Assembly: GCA_903952785.1 (NCBI GenBank)
Contig: CAJBHC010000070.1
Location: 1-21,825, forward strand
Length of the DNA stretch: 21,825 bases
Direction of reading: 5' to 3'
From: an uncultured bacterium
GTDB lineage: Bacteria > Patescibacteriota > Minisyncoccia > Phycocordibacterales > CAIZLB01
Positions 13,307-21,346 of this stretch are shown here, one piece after another. Positions within the stretch are counted from its first letter, which is position 1, and each line of letters opens with the position of its first letter. The notes under the pieces are model-generated. The model made no database searches. It was not told the origin of the DNA and saw nothing but the letters and a program-made list of their open reading frames with translations. A program made the translations under genes and the position numbers.

Positions 13307-14644
13307 ATGTTTGAAAGACCACCAAATTGGAAAAAGTTATTAACAGTTGAGCTTATTGAGAAAATACAAAACTCTAAAGAAGCCCAAGAGATTTTGAGTA
13401 GGGCTCAAAAGGAATATATCTATTGGGATAAATTTAAGTATTATAATTTTCCTGCATCTGTAACCCCACAGGAAGCTTGGGCTTTTATTAAATTATCCAG
13501 ATCGTCATCGAGTGAAAAAACTCCAATTAAATCAATCTCTAGTGGGGATTTTAGTTATAATATTCCAAAAAGTCTATATCAAAAATTAAATTTTATTGAT
13601 ACGCACGGGGCAGGTTTGCTTAAGAGTTTTCAAGATAAACCGTCTAGTTCTCAAACTTCAAAATATATAATCAGCAGTTTAACTGAAGAATCCATTGCAT
13701 CTAGTCAAATTGAGGGGGCAAATACTACTCACAAAATTGCAAAGGACATGATCTTGTCACAAAGAAAGCCGAGGAATAAGAGTGAACAAATGATCGTAAA
13801 TAACTACTTGGCAATGCAAAAAATTGCACAATGGAAAGACCTTGATTTGACGGAACAAATGTTGTTAGATTTACAAAAACTGTTGGTAGATCAGACTGTT
13901 GAAGATTCTTCAATTGGAGGAAGATTTAGAAAGGATAAAGATGAGATAGTTGTCTCTGATCAGATCACTGGGGAGGTCGCCCATGTTCCACCAAAAGAAG
14001 AAGTTATGCTTTCTGAATTGAGGCGATTTATAGAGTATGCTAATAAAACAGAAGACAAAGAAGATGAATTTATTCATCCTGTTATAAAAGCCTCAGTTCT
14101 TCATTTCTGGTTTGCTTATCTGCACCCGTTTGCGGATGGTAACGGTAGATCATCGAGAGCAATCTTTTATTGGTATTTATTGAAAAATGATTATTGGCTT
14201 ATAGAATATGTTTCTATTTCCAGAACTATAAAACAAAGCAGAAAGGCTTATGACAATGCCTTTTTATATAGTGAAAATGATGATAATGATATGACTTATT
14301 TTCTATTATATATCACTGAGACTTTCAAAAAATCTATTCTACAGTTCATGGAGTATTTTGAGCGAAAGGAAATTGAAATTAAAGATATAAAAGCTAATAG
14401 TCCTACCTCTTCCAAGTTCAATATTAGACAGACTATTTTGCTTCAATATTTTTCTGAACACCCTGATGAATCTATCGATGTTGTAACTCATCAAAACAAG
14501 AATGGAGTTTCGCGTCCTTCTGCCAATAATGATCTATATAGATTAGTTAAAAAGGGTTTTCTCACTGAAACAAGGAGCGGAAAGAAGTTGGTATATATGC
14601 CAAATATTAATAAGATTAAAAAATTATTTAATTTTAATTCATAA
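13307..14644 (+). CDS. Class II Fic-domain protein with C-terminal winged helix
   Basis: Fic proteins usually transfer AMP from ATP onto a target Ser, Thr or Tyr. The full catalytic motif HPFADGNGRSSR is at residues 273-284. The N-terminal inhibitory helix carries SSQIEG (132-137), which fits the class II (S/T)xxxE(G/N) rule, with Glu136 as the likely autoinhibitory residue. The target-binding flap region is near EIVVSDQITGEVAHVPP (213-229). Residues about 372-432 look like a winged helix-turn-helix, common in this Fic subgroup. The 445-residue length is a little above typical (about 370-400), owing to an N-terminal helical segment. There is no Shine-Dalgarno sequence. The next gene begins 8 bases later. 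Confidence 0.92.
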   Translation: MFERPPNWKKLLTVELIEKIQNSKEAQEILSRAQKEYIYWDKFKYYNFPASVTPQEAWAFIKLSRSSSSEKTPIKSISSGDFSYNIPKSLYQKLNFIDTHGAGLLKSFQDKPSSSQTSKYIISSLTEESIASSQIEGANTTHKIAKDMILSQRKPRNKSEQMIVNNYLAMQKIAQWKDLDLTEQMLLDLQKLLVDQTVEDSSIGGRFRKDKDEIVVSDQITGEVAHVPPKEEVMLSELRRFIEYANKTEDKEDEFIHPVIKASVLHFWFAYLHPFADGNGRSSRAIFYWYLLKNDYWLIEYVSISRTIKQSRKAYDNAFLYSENDDNDMTYFLLYITETFKKSILQFMEYFERKEIEIKDIKANSPTSSKFNIRQTILLQYFSEHPDESIDVVTHQNKNGVSRPSANNDLYRLVKKGFLTETRSGKKLVYMPNINKIKKLFNFNS

Positions 14645-14652
14645 AAACAAGT

Positions 14653-15162
14653 ATGTCATCAATAGAAAAACTTAAACAACTCGAAGAAGCTGGCGAACAC
14701 CTCTTTCACGGCTCACCGGACGGTACTTTAGAGGTTTTGGAGCCCAGACAATCAACTCATACTCCTGATTTAAGTAAGCCGGAAGATACCATTCTAGATG
14801 GGGAACCTGCTGTATCTGCAACTCCATATGCCGATTTTGCAACATTCAGGGCATTAATAAATAGTAAAAATATTCCATTTAACCACAGCAGCGGATTTGG
14901 CTTGAATGCAAAAGGGGAGAAAAGATTCCAGATTTCATCCCCAGAATTGTTAGATCATATTAAGGGTAAAACTGGTTATGTTTATGTCTTTAATAAAGAT
15001 GAGTTTAAGCCGTATGATAGAGAAGGCGAGCCAAAGGAGGGATCAAACATGGAATGGAGAGCTCATAAAGATGTAAGGCCTGTTGATGTTGTTGAGGTGA
15101 ATCATGAAGATTTGCCACCAGCGGATAAGATTAGGATAATTAGTGGACAAGAGGAGGATTAG
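14653..15162 (+). CDS. Small protein with ADP-ribosyltransferase-like motifs, paired with fic
   Basis: I recall no named family for this 169-residue acidic protein. Features seen: LFHGSP (residues 17-22) followed by VLEPRQS (28-34); DGEPAVSATPYADFATFRAL (49-68); TGYVYVF (107-113); and MEWRAHKDVRPVDVVEV (133-149). A His-Gly on the first strand, an (A/S)-T-P-x-A segment and a late Glu before a V-x-P-V-x-V-V-E-V strand are the order seen in small ADP-ribosyltransferase folds. That would make His19, Ser55/Tyr59 and Glu134 the candidate active site. This is inference. It has no signal peptide or membrane segment. The 8-base gap implies co-transcription with fic, possibly as an effector, partner or substrate. 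Confidence 0.5.
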   Translation: MSSIEKLKQLEEAGEHLFHGSPDGTLEVLEPRQSTHTPDLSKPEDTILDGEPAVSATPYADFATFRALINSKNIPFNHSSGFGLNAKGEKRFQISSPELLDHIKGKTGYVYVFNKDEFKPYDREGEPKEGSNMEWRAHKDVRPVDVVEVNHEDLPPADKIRIISGQEED

Positions 15163-15228
15163 TGCGCACATTAATTTGTTTTTTTCACACTTCTTCTTTT
15201 GTGAAATGAGTGGTAATATTTGTGTATC

Positions 15229-17103
15229 ATGAATTCATCTAATGTGGATACGGACGAGAGACAAAATATAACTGTTGAAAAATCTAAAGATACTAAAAAG
15301 ATAAAAGAGAAAAAACCCAAGGGAACCTTTGTTTTAGTAAACTTCTACAAAGTTTTAAAGCTCGTCTGGGCACATGATAAAAAGTTTATACCCATAGAAA
15401 TTATTCTCTTGGTGTTGTCATCTGTTCTGCCTATCGTTTTGTCTGGATTTTCCGCTTTGTTCATAAACAAAATAACATCAGGTAATCTAACTACTCTTTT
15501 TGACCCAGCTTTAATTGGGATTGTTGCTGTCTATTTATCGCTACCACTTTTTATTGAGTTGGCTGATATTTGGTATGAATATATGGATGCTAAGTTTAAT
15601 ATATTCTTTTCTCAGTTTATTAATTTAATGTTTATTGAAAAAAAGAATGAAATAGATATTCAGTCATTTGAAAACCTTGATTTTAATAATCTAATGCTTA
15701 GGGTTAATGAAAATATCAGCAGGACTCTTCACTTCTGCGATTGGGGATTATATCTATTAGGAAAATTAATCTCTCTATTCTCCGTCGTGTTTGTCTTGTT
15801 GTATTTCAAGTGGTGGTATGCACCCCTTTTGGTTCTTGCGGTTCTTCCTAACCTACTTGTTCAAACAAAGTTTGGGGAGAGGGCGTACGGAATATTTGAT
15901 GCAAAAGCAGAAATAAAACGTAAATATAATATGTTGACATGGTATTTCTCTGATGTACCAACCCTAACTGAAATTAAAATATTTAAGACTAAGAATTATT
16001 TTAAAAATATAATTGGTAGCCTTCTAAACACCTTTAATACGGAAATTAATAACAATGAAGCTAGAAGAACTAAATATACAAATTCAATGGTTCTTATTCA
16101 AGTCATTGCAGCAGCTTTCATTGTATTTAATTTAATGAACGGAGTCATTGATAAAACATTAGAAATTGGTACTTTTATATTCCTTCTAGGTAGGATGACA
16201 GACGTTAGAGATTCATTATCGTCAGTATTTAGAGGATTCGGAATATTGGTTAGTAATAATAATTTTATTAATGATTTCTTCAAATTTATTGATACAAAAA
16301 AGGTTGTTCAAAATGGAGACAAAGAGCTTTGTGCCAAAACCCCTGAAATTGAATTTTCAAATGTTTCTTTTGCATATCCTGATACCAAAAAAAATGTTTT
16401 GAATAATTTTAATTTCAAAATTAAAGCGGGGGAGAAGATTGCTATCGTTGGAGTCAACGGGGCAGGTAAGACTACTTTAACAAAATTGATCATGAGATTC
16501 TATGATGTTACAAAAGGTTCAATTTTAATTGATGGGGAAAATATCAAAAACCTTGATATATCTGGATATTATCAGAAAATTGGTTTACTTTCGCAAAACT
16601 ATGCAAAATACAAACTACCTGTTATGGAAGCAATAGCATTAGGAGATACAAGTGTACCGTTAGATTTAGATAGAGTTATTGAAGCTTCAAAGAAATCTGG
16701 AGCACATGAGTTCGTTTCCTCATGGGAACATGGGTATGAAAGTCATTTGGGAAAGGAGTTTGATAACGGAGTTGAGCCATCAGTTGGGCAATGGCAAAAG
16801 CTGGCGCTTGCCAGAATGTTTTATAGAAATCCTCAAATTTGGATATTGGACGAACCAACAGCTTCAATTGATTCTATAGCTGAAATGGAAATATTTCAGG
16901 AATTAGAAAATCTACCAGAGGACAAAACGGTTATATTAATTTCTCACAGATTCAATACAGTTAAAAATGCAAATAGAATTATGGTTATTGAGGATGGGGA
17001 AGTGAAGGAGTTTGATAGTCATCACAAATTAATGAGAATAAAGGACGGAATTTATAAAAAACTATTTGAGATGCAGAAGAAGTCTTATGAGACGGTAGCA
17101 TAA
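15229..17103 (+). CDS. ABC exporter, fused membrane and ATPase domains
   Basis: A half-transporter that should work as a dimer in the cytoplasmic membrane; the substrate is unknown. Counting from the ATG at 15229 (624 residues), a Lys-rich N-terminus (1-50) precedes about six membrane segments (55-340). The ATPase domain follows: Walker A GVNGAGKTT (408-416), Q-loop Gln456, signature PSVGQWQ (517-523, in place of LSGGQ), Walker B IWILDEP (537-543) and switch His573. An in-frame TTG at 15220 would add three residues but is a poorer start. It follows the ART-like gene after 66 bases, so it might belong to the fic unit, but nothing in the sequence proves a functional link. Confidence 0.9.
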   Translation: MNSSNVDTDERQNITVEKSKDTKKIKEKKPKGTFVLVNFYKVLKLVWAHDKKFIPIEIILLVLSSVLPIVLSGFSALFINKITSGNLTTLFDPALIGIVAVYLSLPLFIELADIWYEYMDAKFNIFFSQFINLMFIEKKNEIDIQSFENLDFNNLMLRVNENISRTLHFCDWGLYLLGKLISLFSVVFVLLYFKWWYAPLLVLAVLPNLLVQTKFGERAYGIFDAKAEIKRKYNMLTWYFSDVPTLTEIKIFKTKNYFKNIIGSLLNTFNTEINNNEARRTKYTNSMVLIQVIAAAFIVFNLMNGVIDKTLEIGTFIFLLGRMTDVRDSLSSVFRGFGILVSNNNFINDFFKFIDTKKVVQNGDKELCAKTPEIEFSNVSFAYPDTKKNVLNNFNFKIKAGEKIAIVGVNGAGKTTLTKLIMRFYDVTKGSILIDGENIKNLDISGYYQKIGLLSQNYAKYKLPVMEAIALGDTSVPLDLDRVIEASKKSGAHEFVSSWEHGYESHLGKEFDNGVEPSVGQWQKLALARMFYRNPQIWILDEPTASIDSIAEMEIFQELENLPEDKTVILISHRFNTVKNANRIMVIEDGEVKEFDSHHKLMRIKDGIYKKLFEMQKKSYETVA

Positions 17104-17188
17104 ACTGTAAATCAATTAAGTGGTGGCTGTAATGAATATGTTTGTACACACTTTTTTGAAAATTTTTATAGAATTAAATTTCTTAGCA

Positions 17189-17197
17189 TGATATAAT
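17189..17197 (+). promoter_or_regulatory. Extended -10 promoter of the pilus cluster
   Basis: TGATATAAT is a perfect extended -10 (TGnTATAAT). It ends 8 bases before the ATG of the assembly ATPase at 17206, so transcription should begin at or next to the A of the start codon and give a leaderless mRNA. Confidence 0.7.
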
Positions 17198-17205
17198 TTA
17201 CGTAA

Positions 17206-19044
17206 ATGATTATCGACCCTAATCAGCTTAAAAAACTCGTTGTTGATTCCGGGCTTGTTGCAAGTTCAGAGCTTGATGAAATTGAACAAAAATCAATAAA
17301 GGATAACAAACCACTTGGGGAGACTCTTGTTAATGGTGGAAAAATTTCTGCAGATGACTATAGAAGAATGCAAGCTTATATATTGGGAATTCCTTTTATT
17401 GATATAAGTAGTCAAAAACTTGAATTTGCAGTTTTATCTTTGATTCCTGAGCCAATCGCAAGAAAGCATAATATTATTGCGTTTAGAAAGAGAGACGATT
17501 CTCTCGAGGTTGCCATGCTTGATACAGCAGACCTTTCTGCTATCAACTTCGTTCAAAAGAAGACTGGCCTTAAGATTCTACCAAGACTTACAACAACTGA
17601 CTCCATGAAGTCTGCTCTGATCCAGTATCAGAAAAGCTTAAAGGCAGATTTTGGCGACATCATCCAACAACAGGTTTCTACATTGAAGGGATACAACAAT
17701 AAGGTTGGGGGCATGAATGGGGTGGCTGGCAGCAATGGTGTAGCGGGGGTTAATCCAAGCGCTGGAAGTACGGATAGTTTGGAAGGGCACATTGATGATA
17801 CCAGCGGAGAAGATCTTAGGAAGCTAGCAGAAGACCTTCCTGTTGTTAGAATCATAGACACCCTATTAAAACACGCTATTTTACAAGGTGCTTCTGATAT
17901 TCATATCGAACAAATGGAGAATGAGGTAGTTATTAGATATAGAATTGATGGAATGCTACATGATGCCATGGTCTTGCCAAAAAATATTGGTCCAAGTGTC
18001 ACAGCTAGAATTAAGGTTCTCTCTAACTTGAAGTTGGATGAAAAGAGGCTCCCACAGGATGGAAGGTTTAAAATAGAGTCTAATGGAGAAAATGTATCGT
18101 TCCGTGTTTCAGTTTTGCCAACATACTATGGTGAAAAGACAGTTATGAGACTCTTGCGTGAGAATATGACTGGTTTTACGTTAGAACACTTGGGTTTTCA
18201 TGGAAAGGGATTAGAATTAATCCACCAAGCAACAAATTACTCTGAGGGGATGATTTTAACAACAGGTCCAACGGGTTCTGGAAAAACCACTACACTATAC
18301 ACGCTTTTGGATATTTTGAACCAACCAGATGTAAATATTTCAACCGTTGAGGACCCTGTTGAATATCAAATGAACAGGGTTAATCAGACTCAGGTTAAGT
18401 CGGATATCGGATTAACTTTTGCGTCCGGTCTTAGATCACTCCTTCGTCAAGACCCAGATATTATAATGGTTGGAGAAATTAGAGATAATGAAACAGCCTC
18501 TCTTGCCATTAATGCTTCACTAACTGGCCACTTGGTGTTATCAACACTTCACACCAATTCAGCAGCGGGGGCTATTCCTCGTTTGATTGATATGAAATGT
18601 GAGCCCTTCCTGTTGGTTTCAACTATTAGAATAATTATTGCACAAAGATTGGTAAGGGAGTTGAGTTCTTCAAAAGAAAGATACATTTTGACTAAGGAGC
18701 AGTTAGAATCTTTAAGAAAATATACTGATCTAGATATGGTCCTGAGGTCACTTAAAGAAGAACATATTGTGGCTGATGACGCGGATTGGTCTAATATCCC
18801 TTTTTATAAGCCTGTACCTGATAAGGAGAGCGAAGATGGTTATAAAGGTAGAGTTGGAATACACGAGGTTTTGAAAGTTGGTGCTACAATTAAGGATATG
18901 ATAATGAAGGGGGTTGCATCTGATCAAATTCAAGATCAAGCAAGAAAAGAGGGAATGCTTACAATGTTTGAAGATGGAATATTCAAGGCTGTTGAGGGAC
19001 ACACTTCAATTGAAGAGATATTGAGGGTGGCCTCATCAGAGTAG
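17206..19044 (+). CDS. pilB: Type IV pilus / type II secretion assembly ATPase (PilB/GspE family)
   Basis: Hexameric cytoplasmic ATPase that powers pilus or pseudopilus assembly. An N-terminal MshEN-like domain (about residues 1-140) is followed by a Gly-rich linker (168-187, with GVAG repeats). The ATPase core has ASDIHIEQ (229-236), RLPQDGRF (281-288), Walker A GPTGSGKT (354-361), the Asp-box region STVEDPVEYQ, Walker B DPDIIMVGE (416-424) and the His-box TGHLVLSTLHTN (440-451). The four-Cys zinc motif usual for PilB/GspE is missing; the region before GYKGRVGIHEVL has none. pilC and pseudopilins follow. PilB versus GspE cannot be decided here. Confidence 0.92.
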   Translation: MIIDPNQLKKLVVDSGLVASSELDEIEQKSIKDNKPLGETLVNGGKISADDYRRMQAYILGIPFIDISSQKLEFAVLSLIPEPIARKHNIIAFRKRDDSLEVAMLDTADLSAINFVQKKTGLKILPRLTTTDSMKSALIQYQKSLKADFGDIIQQQVSTLKGYNNKVGGMNGVAGSNGVAGVNPSAGSTDSLEGHIDDTSGEDLRKLAEDLPVVRIIDTLLKHAILQGASDIHIEQMENEVVIRYRIDGMLHDAMVLPKNIGPSVTARIKVLSNLKLDEKRLPQDGRFKIESNGENVSFRVSVLPTYYGEKTVMRLLRENMTGFTLEHLGFHGKGLELIHQATNYSEGMILTTGPTGSGKTTTLYTLLDILNQPDVNISTVEDPVEYQMNRVNQTQVKSDIGLTFASGLRSLLRQDPDIIMVGEIRDNETASLAINASLTGHLVLSTLHTNSAAGAIPRLIDMKCEPFLLVSTIRIIIAQRLVRELSSSKERYILTKEQLESLRKYTDLDMVLRSLKEEHIVADDADWSNIPFYKPVPDKESEDGYKGRVGIHEVLKVGATIKDMIMKGVASDQIQDQARKEGMLTMFEDGIFKAVEGHTSIEEILRVASSE

Positions 19045-19127
19045 GGCGAGTAGAGGTGGATGAGAAGGGGGAGGGCTGAGATTACAGATTAATTTTAAGT
19101 CAGCGATTGAGATAAAAACATTAAAAA

Positions 19128-20336
19128 ATGAAATATTACTTTACAGCAATAAATAAAGATGGAAGTAAATATAGTGGGGATATTGAGGCTGTAAACAAGT
19201 CAGCTTTTTTCAATGAGTTCAAAAAAACGGGTGCCACCCTAATCTCTGTTAAAGAAAAGAAAGGGCTAGGTGGTGGTAAGGCAGGTTTTAGCTTATTCTC
19301 AAAAATAAAAACTATTGATAAGATAATTTTTGCAAGAAACACCGCTAATATGCTTCAGGCAGGGTTGCCATTGTCTCGTGCACTTGGTGTTGCAGAAAGA
19401 CAAGCTACAAAGCCTAAACTCAAAGATATTTTCAGAAAACTAAATATTTCCATCTCTAGCGGAAAGACTTTTTATGAATCTCTAGCAGAATATCCAAAGA
19501 TATTTCCTACTGTCTTTATATCCATGGTTAAATCAGGGGAGGAATCTGGTAATCTGGCTCAATCTTTAAGGGATGTCTCTATTCAAATGGAAAAGACATA
19601 TCTCCTTCAAAAGAAGATAAAGGGCGCAATGATGTATCCAGCAATTATCTTTATGGTTATGATCATTGTTGCATTTTTGATGATGATATATGTTGTTCCA
19701 AGACTGACTAAAACGTTCAAGGATTTGAAAACAGAATTACCAACAAGCACTAAGGTAATTATATTTGTGAGCGATTTTCTTGCTCAAAACGCTTTACTTT
19801 CATTTGCTGGATTGATTGGTTTGATTTTTGGAATTTACTATTTACTAAAGACTTCTTTCGGTAAAAATATCATGAACTCACTCGTGATTAGAATCCCTGT
19901 GGTTTCTCAGATTGTTATAGAAAGTAATTCAGCGAGAACCGCACGGACATTATCTTCTTTGCTCTCAGCTGGTGTTGATATTGTTGCTGCGGTTAAAATT
20001 ACAGGGGAGGTTTTGCAGAATAATAATTACAAGCGAGTTTTGAAGAAATTGGAAGCAGTTGTTGAAAAGGGTGAACCAATGTCGTCTGTTTTTGAAAAGG
20101 AATTTAAGATTTATCCACCTTTTGTTACTGAAATGGTTAGTGTTGGGGAAGAAACCGGCAAACTCTCGGAAATGTTACTGGGTGTTGCTACATTCTATGA
20201 AAATGAGGTAGATCAGAAAACAAAAGATCTCTCAACTATAATCGAGCCAGTTTTGATGGTCTTTATTGGAGGGGCTGTTGGTTTCTTTGCAGTATCAATG
20301 ATTAGTCCTATGTACTCGGTGATGAATAATATATAA
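19128..20336 (+). CDS. pilC: Type IV pilus / type II secretion inner-membrane platform protein (PilC/GspF family)
   Basis: Polytopic membrane protein that couples the assembly ATPase to pilin insertion. It has two T2SSF domains, about residues 65-190 and 270-395, each with the FARNTANMLQAGLPL-like opening and the (K/S)xGE(E/x)(S/T)G(N/K)L motif (KSGEESGNLAQSL and SVGEETGKLSEML). Three hydrophobic segments lie near 165-190, 220-240 and 370-395. The length (402) is typical. It starts 83 bases after the ATPase gene and ends 2 bases before the first pseudopilin, so the cluster is tightly linked. There is no Shine-Dalgarno sequence. Confidence 0.94.
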   Translation: MKYYFTAINKDGSKYSGDIEAVNKSAFFNEFKKTGATLISVKEKKGLGGGKAGFSLFSKIKTIDKIIFARNTANMLQAGLPLSRALGVAERQATKPKLKDIFRKLNISISSGKTFYESLAEYPKIFPTVFISMVKSGEESGNLAQSLRDVSIQMEKTYLLQKKIKGAMMYPAIIFMVMIIVAFLMMIYVVPRLTKTFKDLKTELPTSTKVIIFVSDFLAQNALLSFAGLIGLIFGIYYLLKTSFGKNIMNSLVIRIPVVSQIVIESNSARTARTLSSLLSAGVDIVAAVKITGEVLQNNNYKRVLKKLEAVVEKGEPMSSVFEKEFKIYPPFVTEMVSVGEETGKLSEMLLGVATFYENEVDQKTKDLSTIIEPVLMVFIGGAVGFFAVSMISPMYSVMNNI

Positions 20337-20338
20337 TT

Positions 20339-20848
20339 ATGAAAATACTTAAATACTTTAGCTTTGAAAAAAAAGACCCTATCCTTGTTCCAATTAGAGA
20401 TTGCTATAGAAAAGGGTTCACATTGCTTGAAATATTGATGGTTATGTCCATAATGGTTATAATCTCAGCTGTATCAGTTGGTGCCTTCTTTAATTTAAGA
20501 GAGAAGAATTTAATTCAGAAAGATGCAGATTCTATAGTTTCGATGATAGAAAAGGCAAAAAGCATGTCCTCAAACAGAAAGAATGATTCATCATACGGTG
20601 TTAAGTTCTCATCTTCAACGGTGACCATATTTTCAGGTCAAAATTTTACAAGTGGTAATGTTATTTCTAAGTATGATTTGGAAAAGTTGGTTGTGATTTC
20701 TGCGGTTTCACTCTCCTCTAATACTCTAGAGTTGGGTTTTAATAAAATTACAGGTAATCCAAATGCAACAGGAACTGTTACTTTAATTACTCCTTCTTAT
20801 TCTAGAGTTGTGACAATTTTTGGAACTGGTATAATTGAGATGAAGTAA
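20339..20848 (+). CDS. Pseudopilin with type III signal peptide (GspH/FimT-like)
   Basis: A 169-residue prepilin-like protein. The prepilin peptidase site is RKG|FTLLEILMVM: cleavage after Gly26 would expose Phe27, with the conserved Glu at mature position 5. A hydrophobic helix of about 20 residues follows (27-48). The 26-residue leader is longer than the usual 6-15 and has no internal Met as a later start. The globular part is Ser- and Val-rich, as in minor pilins, and GspH-like from its place in the cluster. It begins 2 bases after pilC and overlaps the next gene by one base (TAATG). Confidence 0.85.
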   Translation: MKILKYFSFEKKDPILVPIRDCYRKGFTLLEILMVMSIMVIISAVSVGAFFNLREKNLIQKDADSIVSMIEKAKSMSSNRKNDSSYGVKFSSSTVTIFSGQNFTSGNVISKYDLEKLVVISAVSLSSNTLELGFNKITGNPNATGTVTLITPSYSRVVTIFGTGIIEMK

Positions 20849-21345
20849 TGAATAAAAAATATAATATATTTAGTAATGGATTTAGTTTGGTAGAGGTCTT
20901 GATAGGCTCAAGTATAATTTGTTTGTCTTTAATCTTTATAATCAATTTAGAAACTGGTATTAGTAAGCTGGGATTTAATTCTGTGTCTAGGATTCAGTCT
21001 GGGATGTTAGCTGAAGAGGGTGTTGCGGCTATCATAAATCTTAGAAATGTTTCTTGGCAAAACATTGTTCTACTTGATAATAATGTGGCGTACAAATTAT
21101 TTTGGGATCAAGGAGACGGTTTGTGGAAAACAGCATCTTATGCAAATTTGATCGATAATAAATTTGACAGAACTGTTACTTTTTATCCTGTCTATCGCAA
21201 TGCCACCACATTTGAGGTTGTCTCAAGTGGAGGGGTACTTGACCTTGGAACAAAAAAGTTCACCGTGAGTGTAACCTGGCATGACGATAATGGTACATCG
21301 ACAAAATCTGTGACTTCATACGTCCATAATATATTTAATAAATAA
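20848..21345 (+). CDS. Pseudopilin with type III signal peptide (GspI/PilV-like)
   Basis: A 165-residue minor pilin. The leader MNKKYNIFSNG ends in Gly11 and is cleaved before FSLVEVLIGS, with Glu at mature position 5. A hydrophobic helix runs to about residue 33. The rest is a small beta-rich domain (for example TVTFYPVYRNA and KFTVSVTWHDDNG). The start overlaps the previous stop by one base, implying translational coupling. GspI/PilV-like is suggested by order only. Confidence 0.83.
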   Translation: MNKKYNIFSNGFSLVEVLIGSSIICLSLIFIINLETGISKLGFNSVSRIQSGMLAEEGVAAIINLRNVSWQNIVLLDNNVAYKLFWDQGDGLWKTASYANLIDNKFDRTVTFYPVYRNATTFEVVSSGGVLDLGTKKFTVSVTWHDDNGTSTKSVTSYVHNIFNK

Positions 21346-21346
21346 C

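Noticed and set aside
15185..15207. TTCACA/TGTGAA hairpin between the ART-like gene and the ABC exporter as a terminator
   Set aside because: The T-run lies before the stem on the plus strand, and on the minus strand the stem is followed by A residues, so it cannot act as an intrinsic terminator in either direction.
19044..19078. G-rich stretch after the pilB stop as a G-quadruplex
   Set aside because: Only GGG, GGGGG and GGG runs with a long intervening loop are present, so four proper G-tracts are not available.
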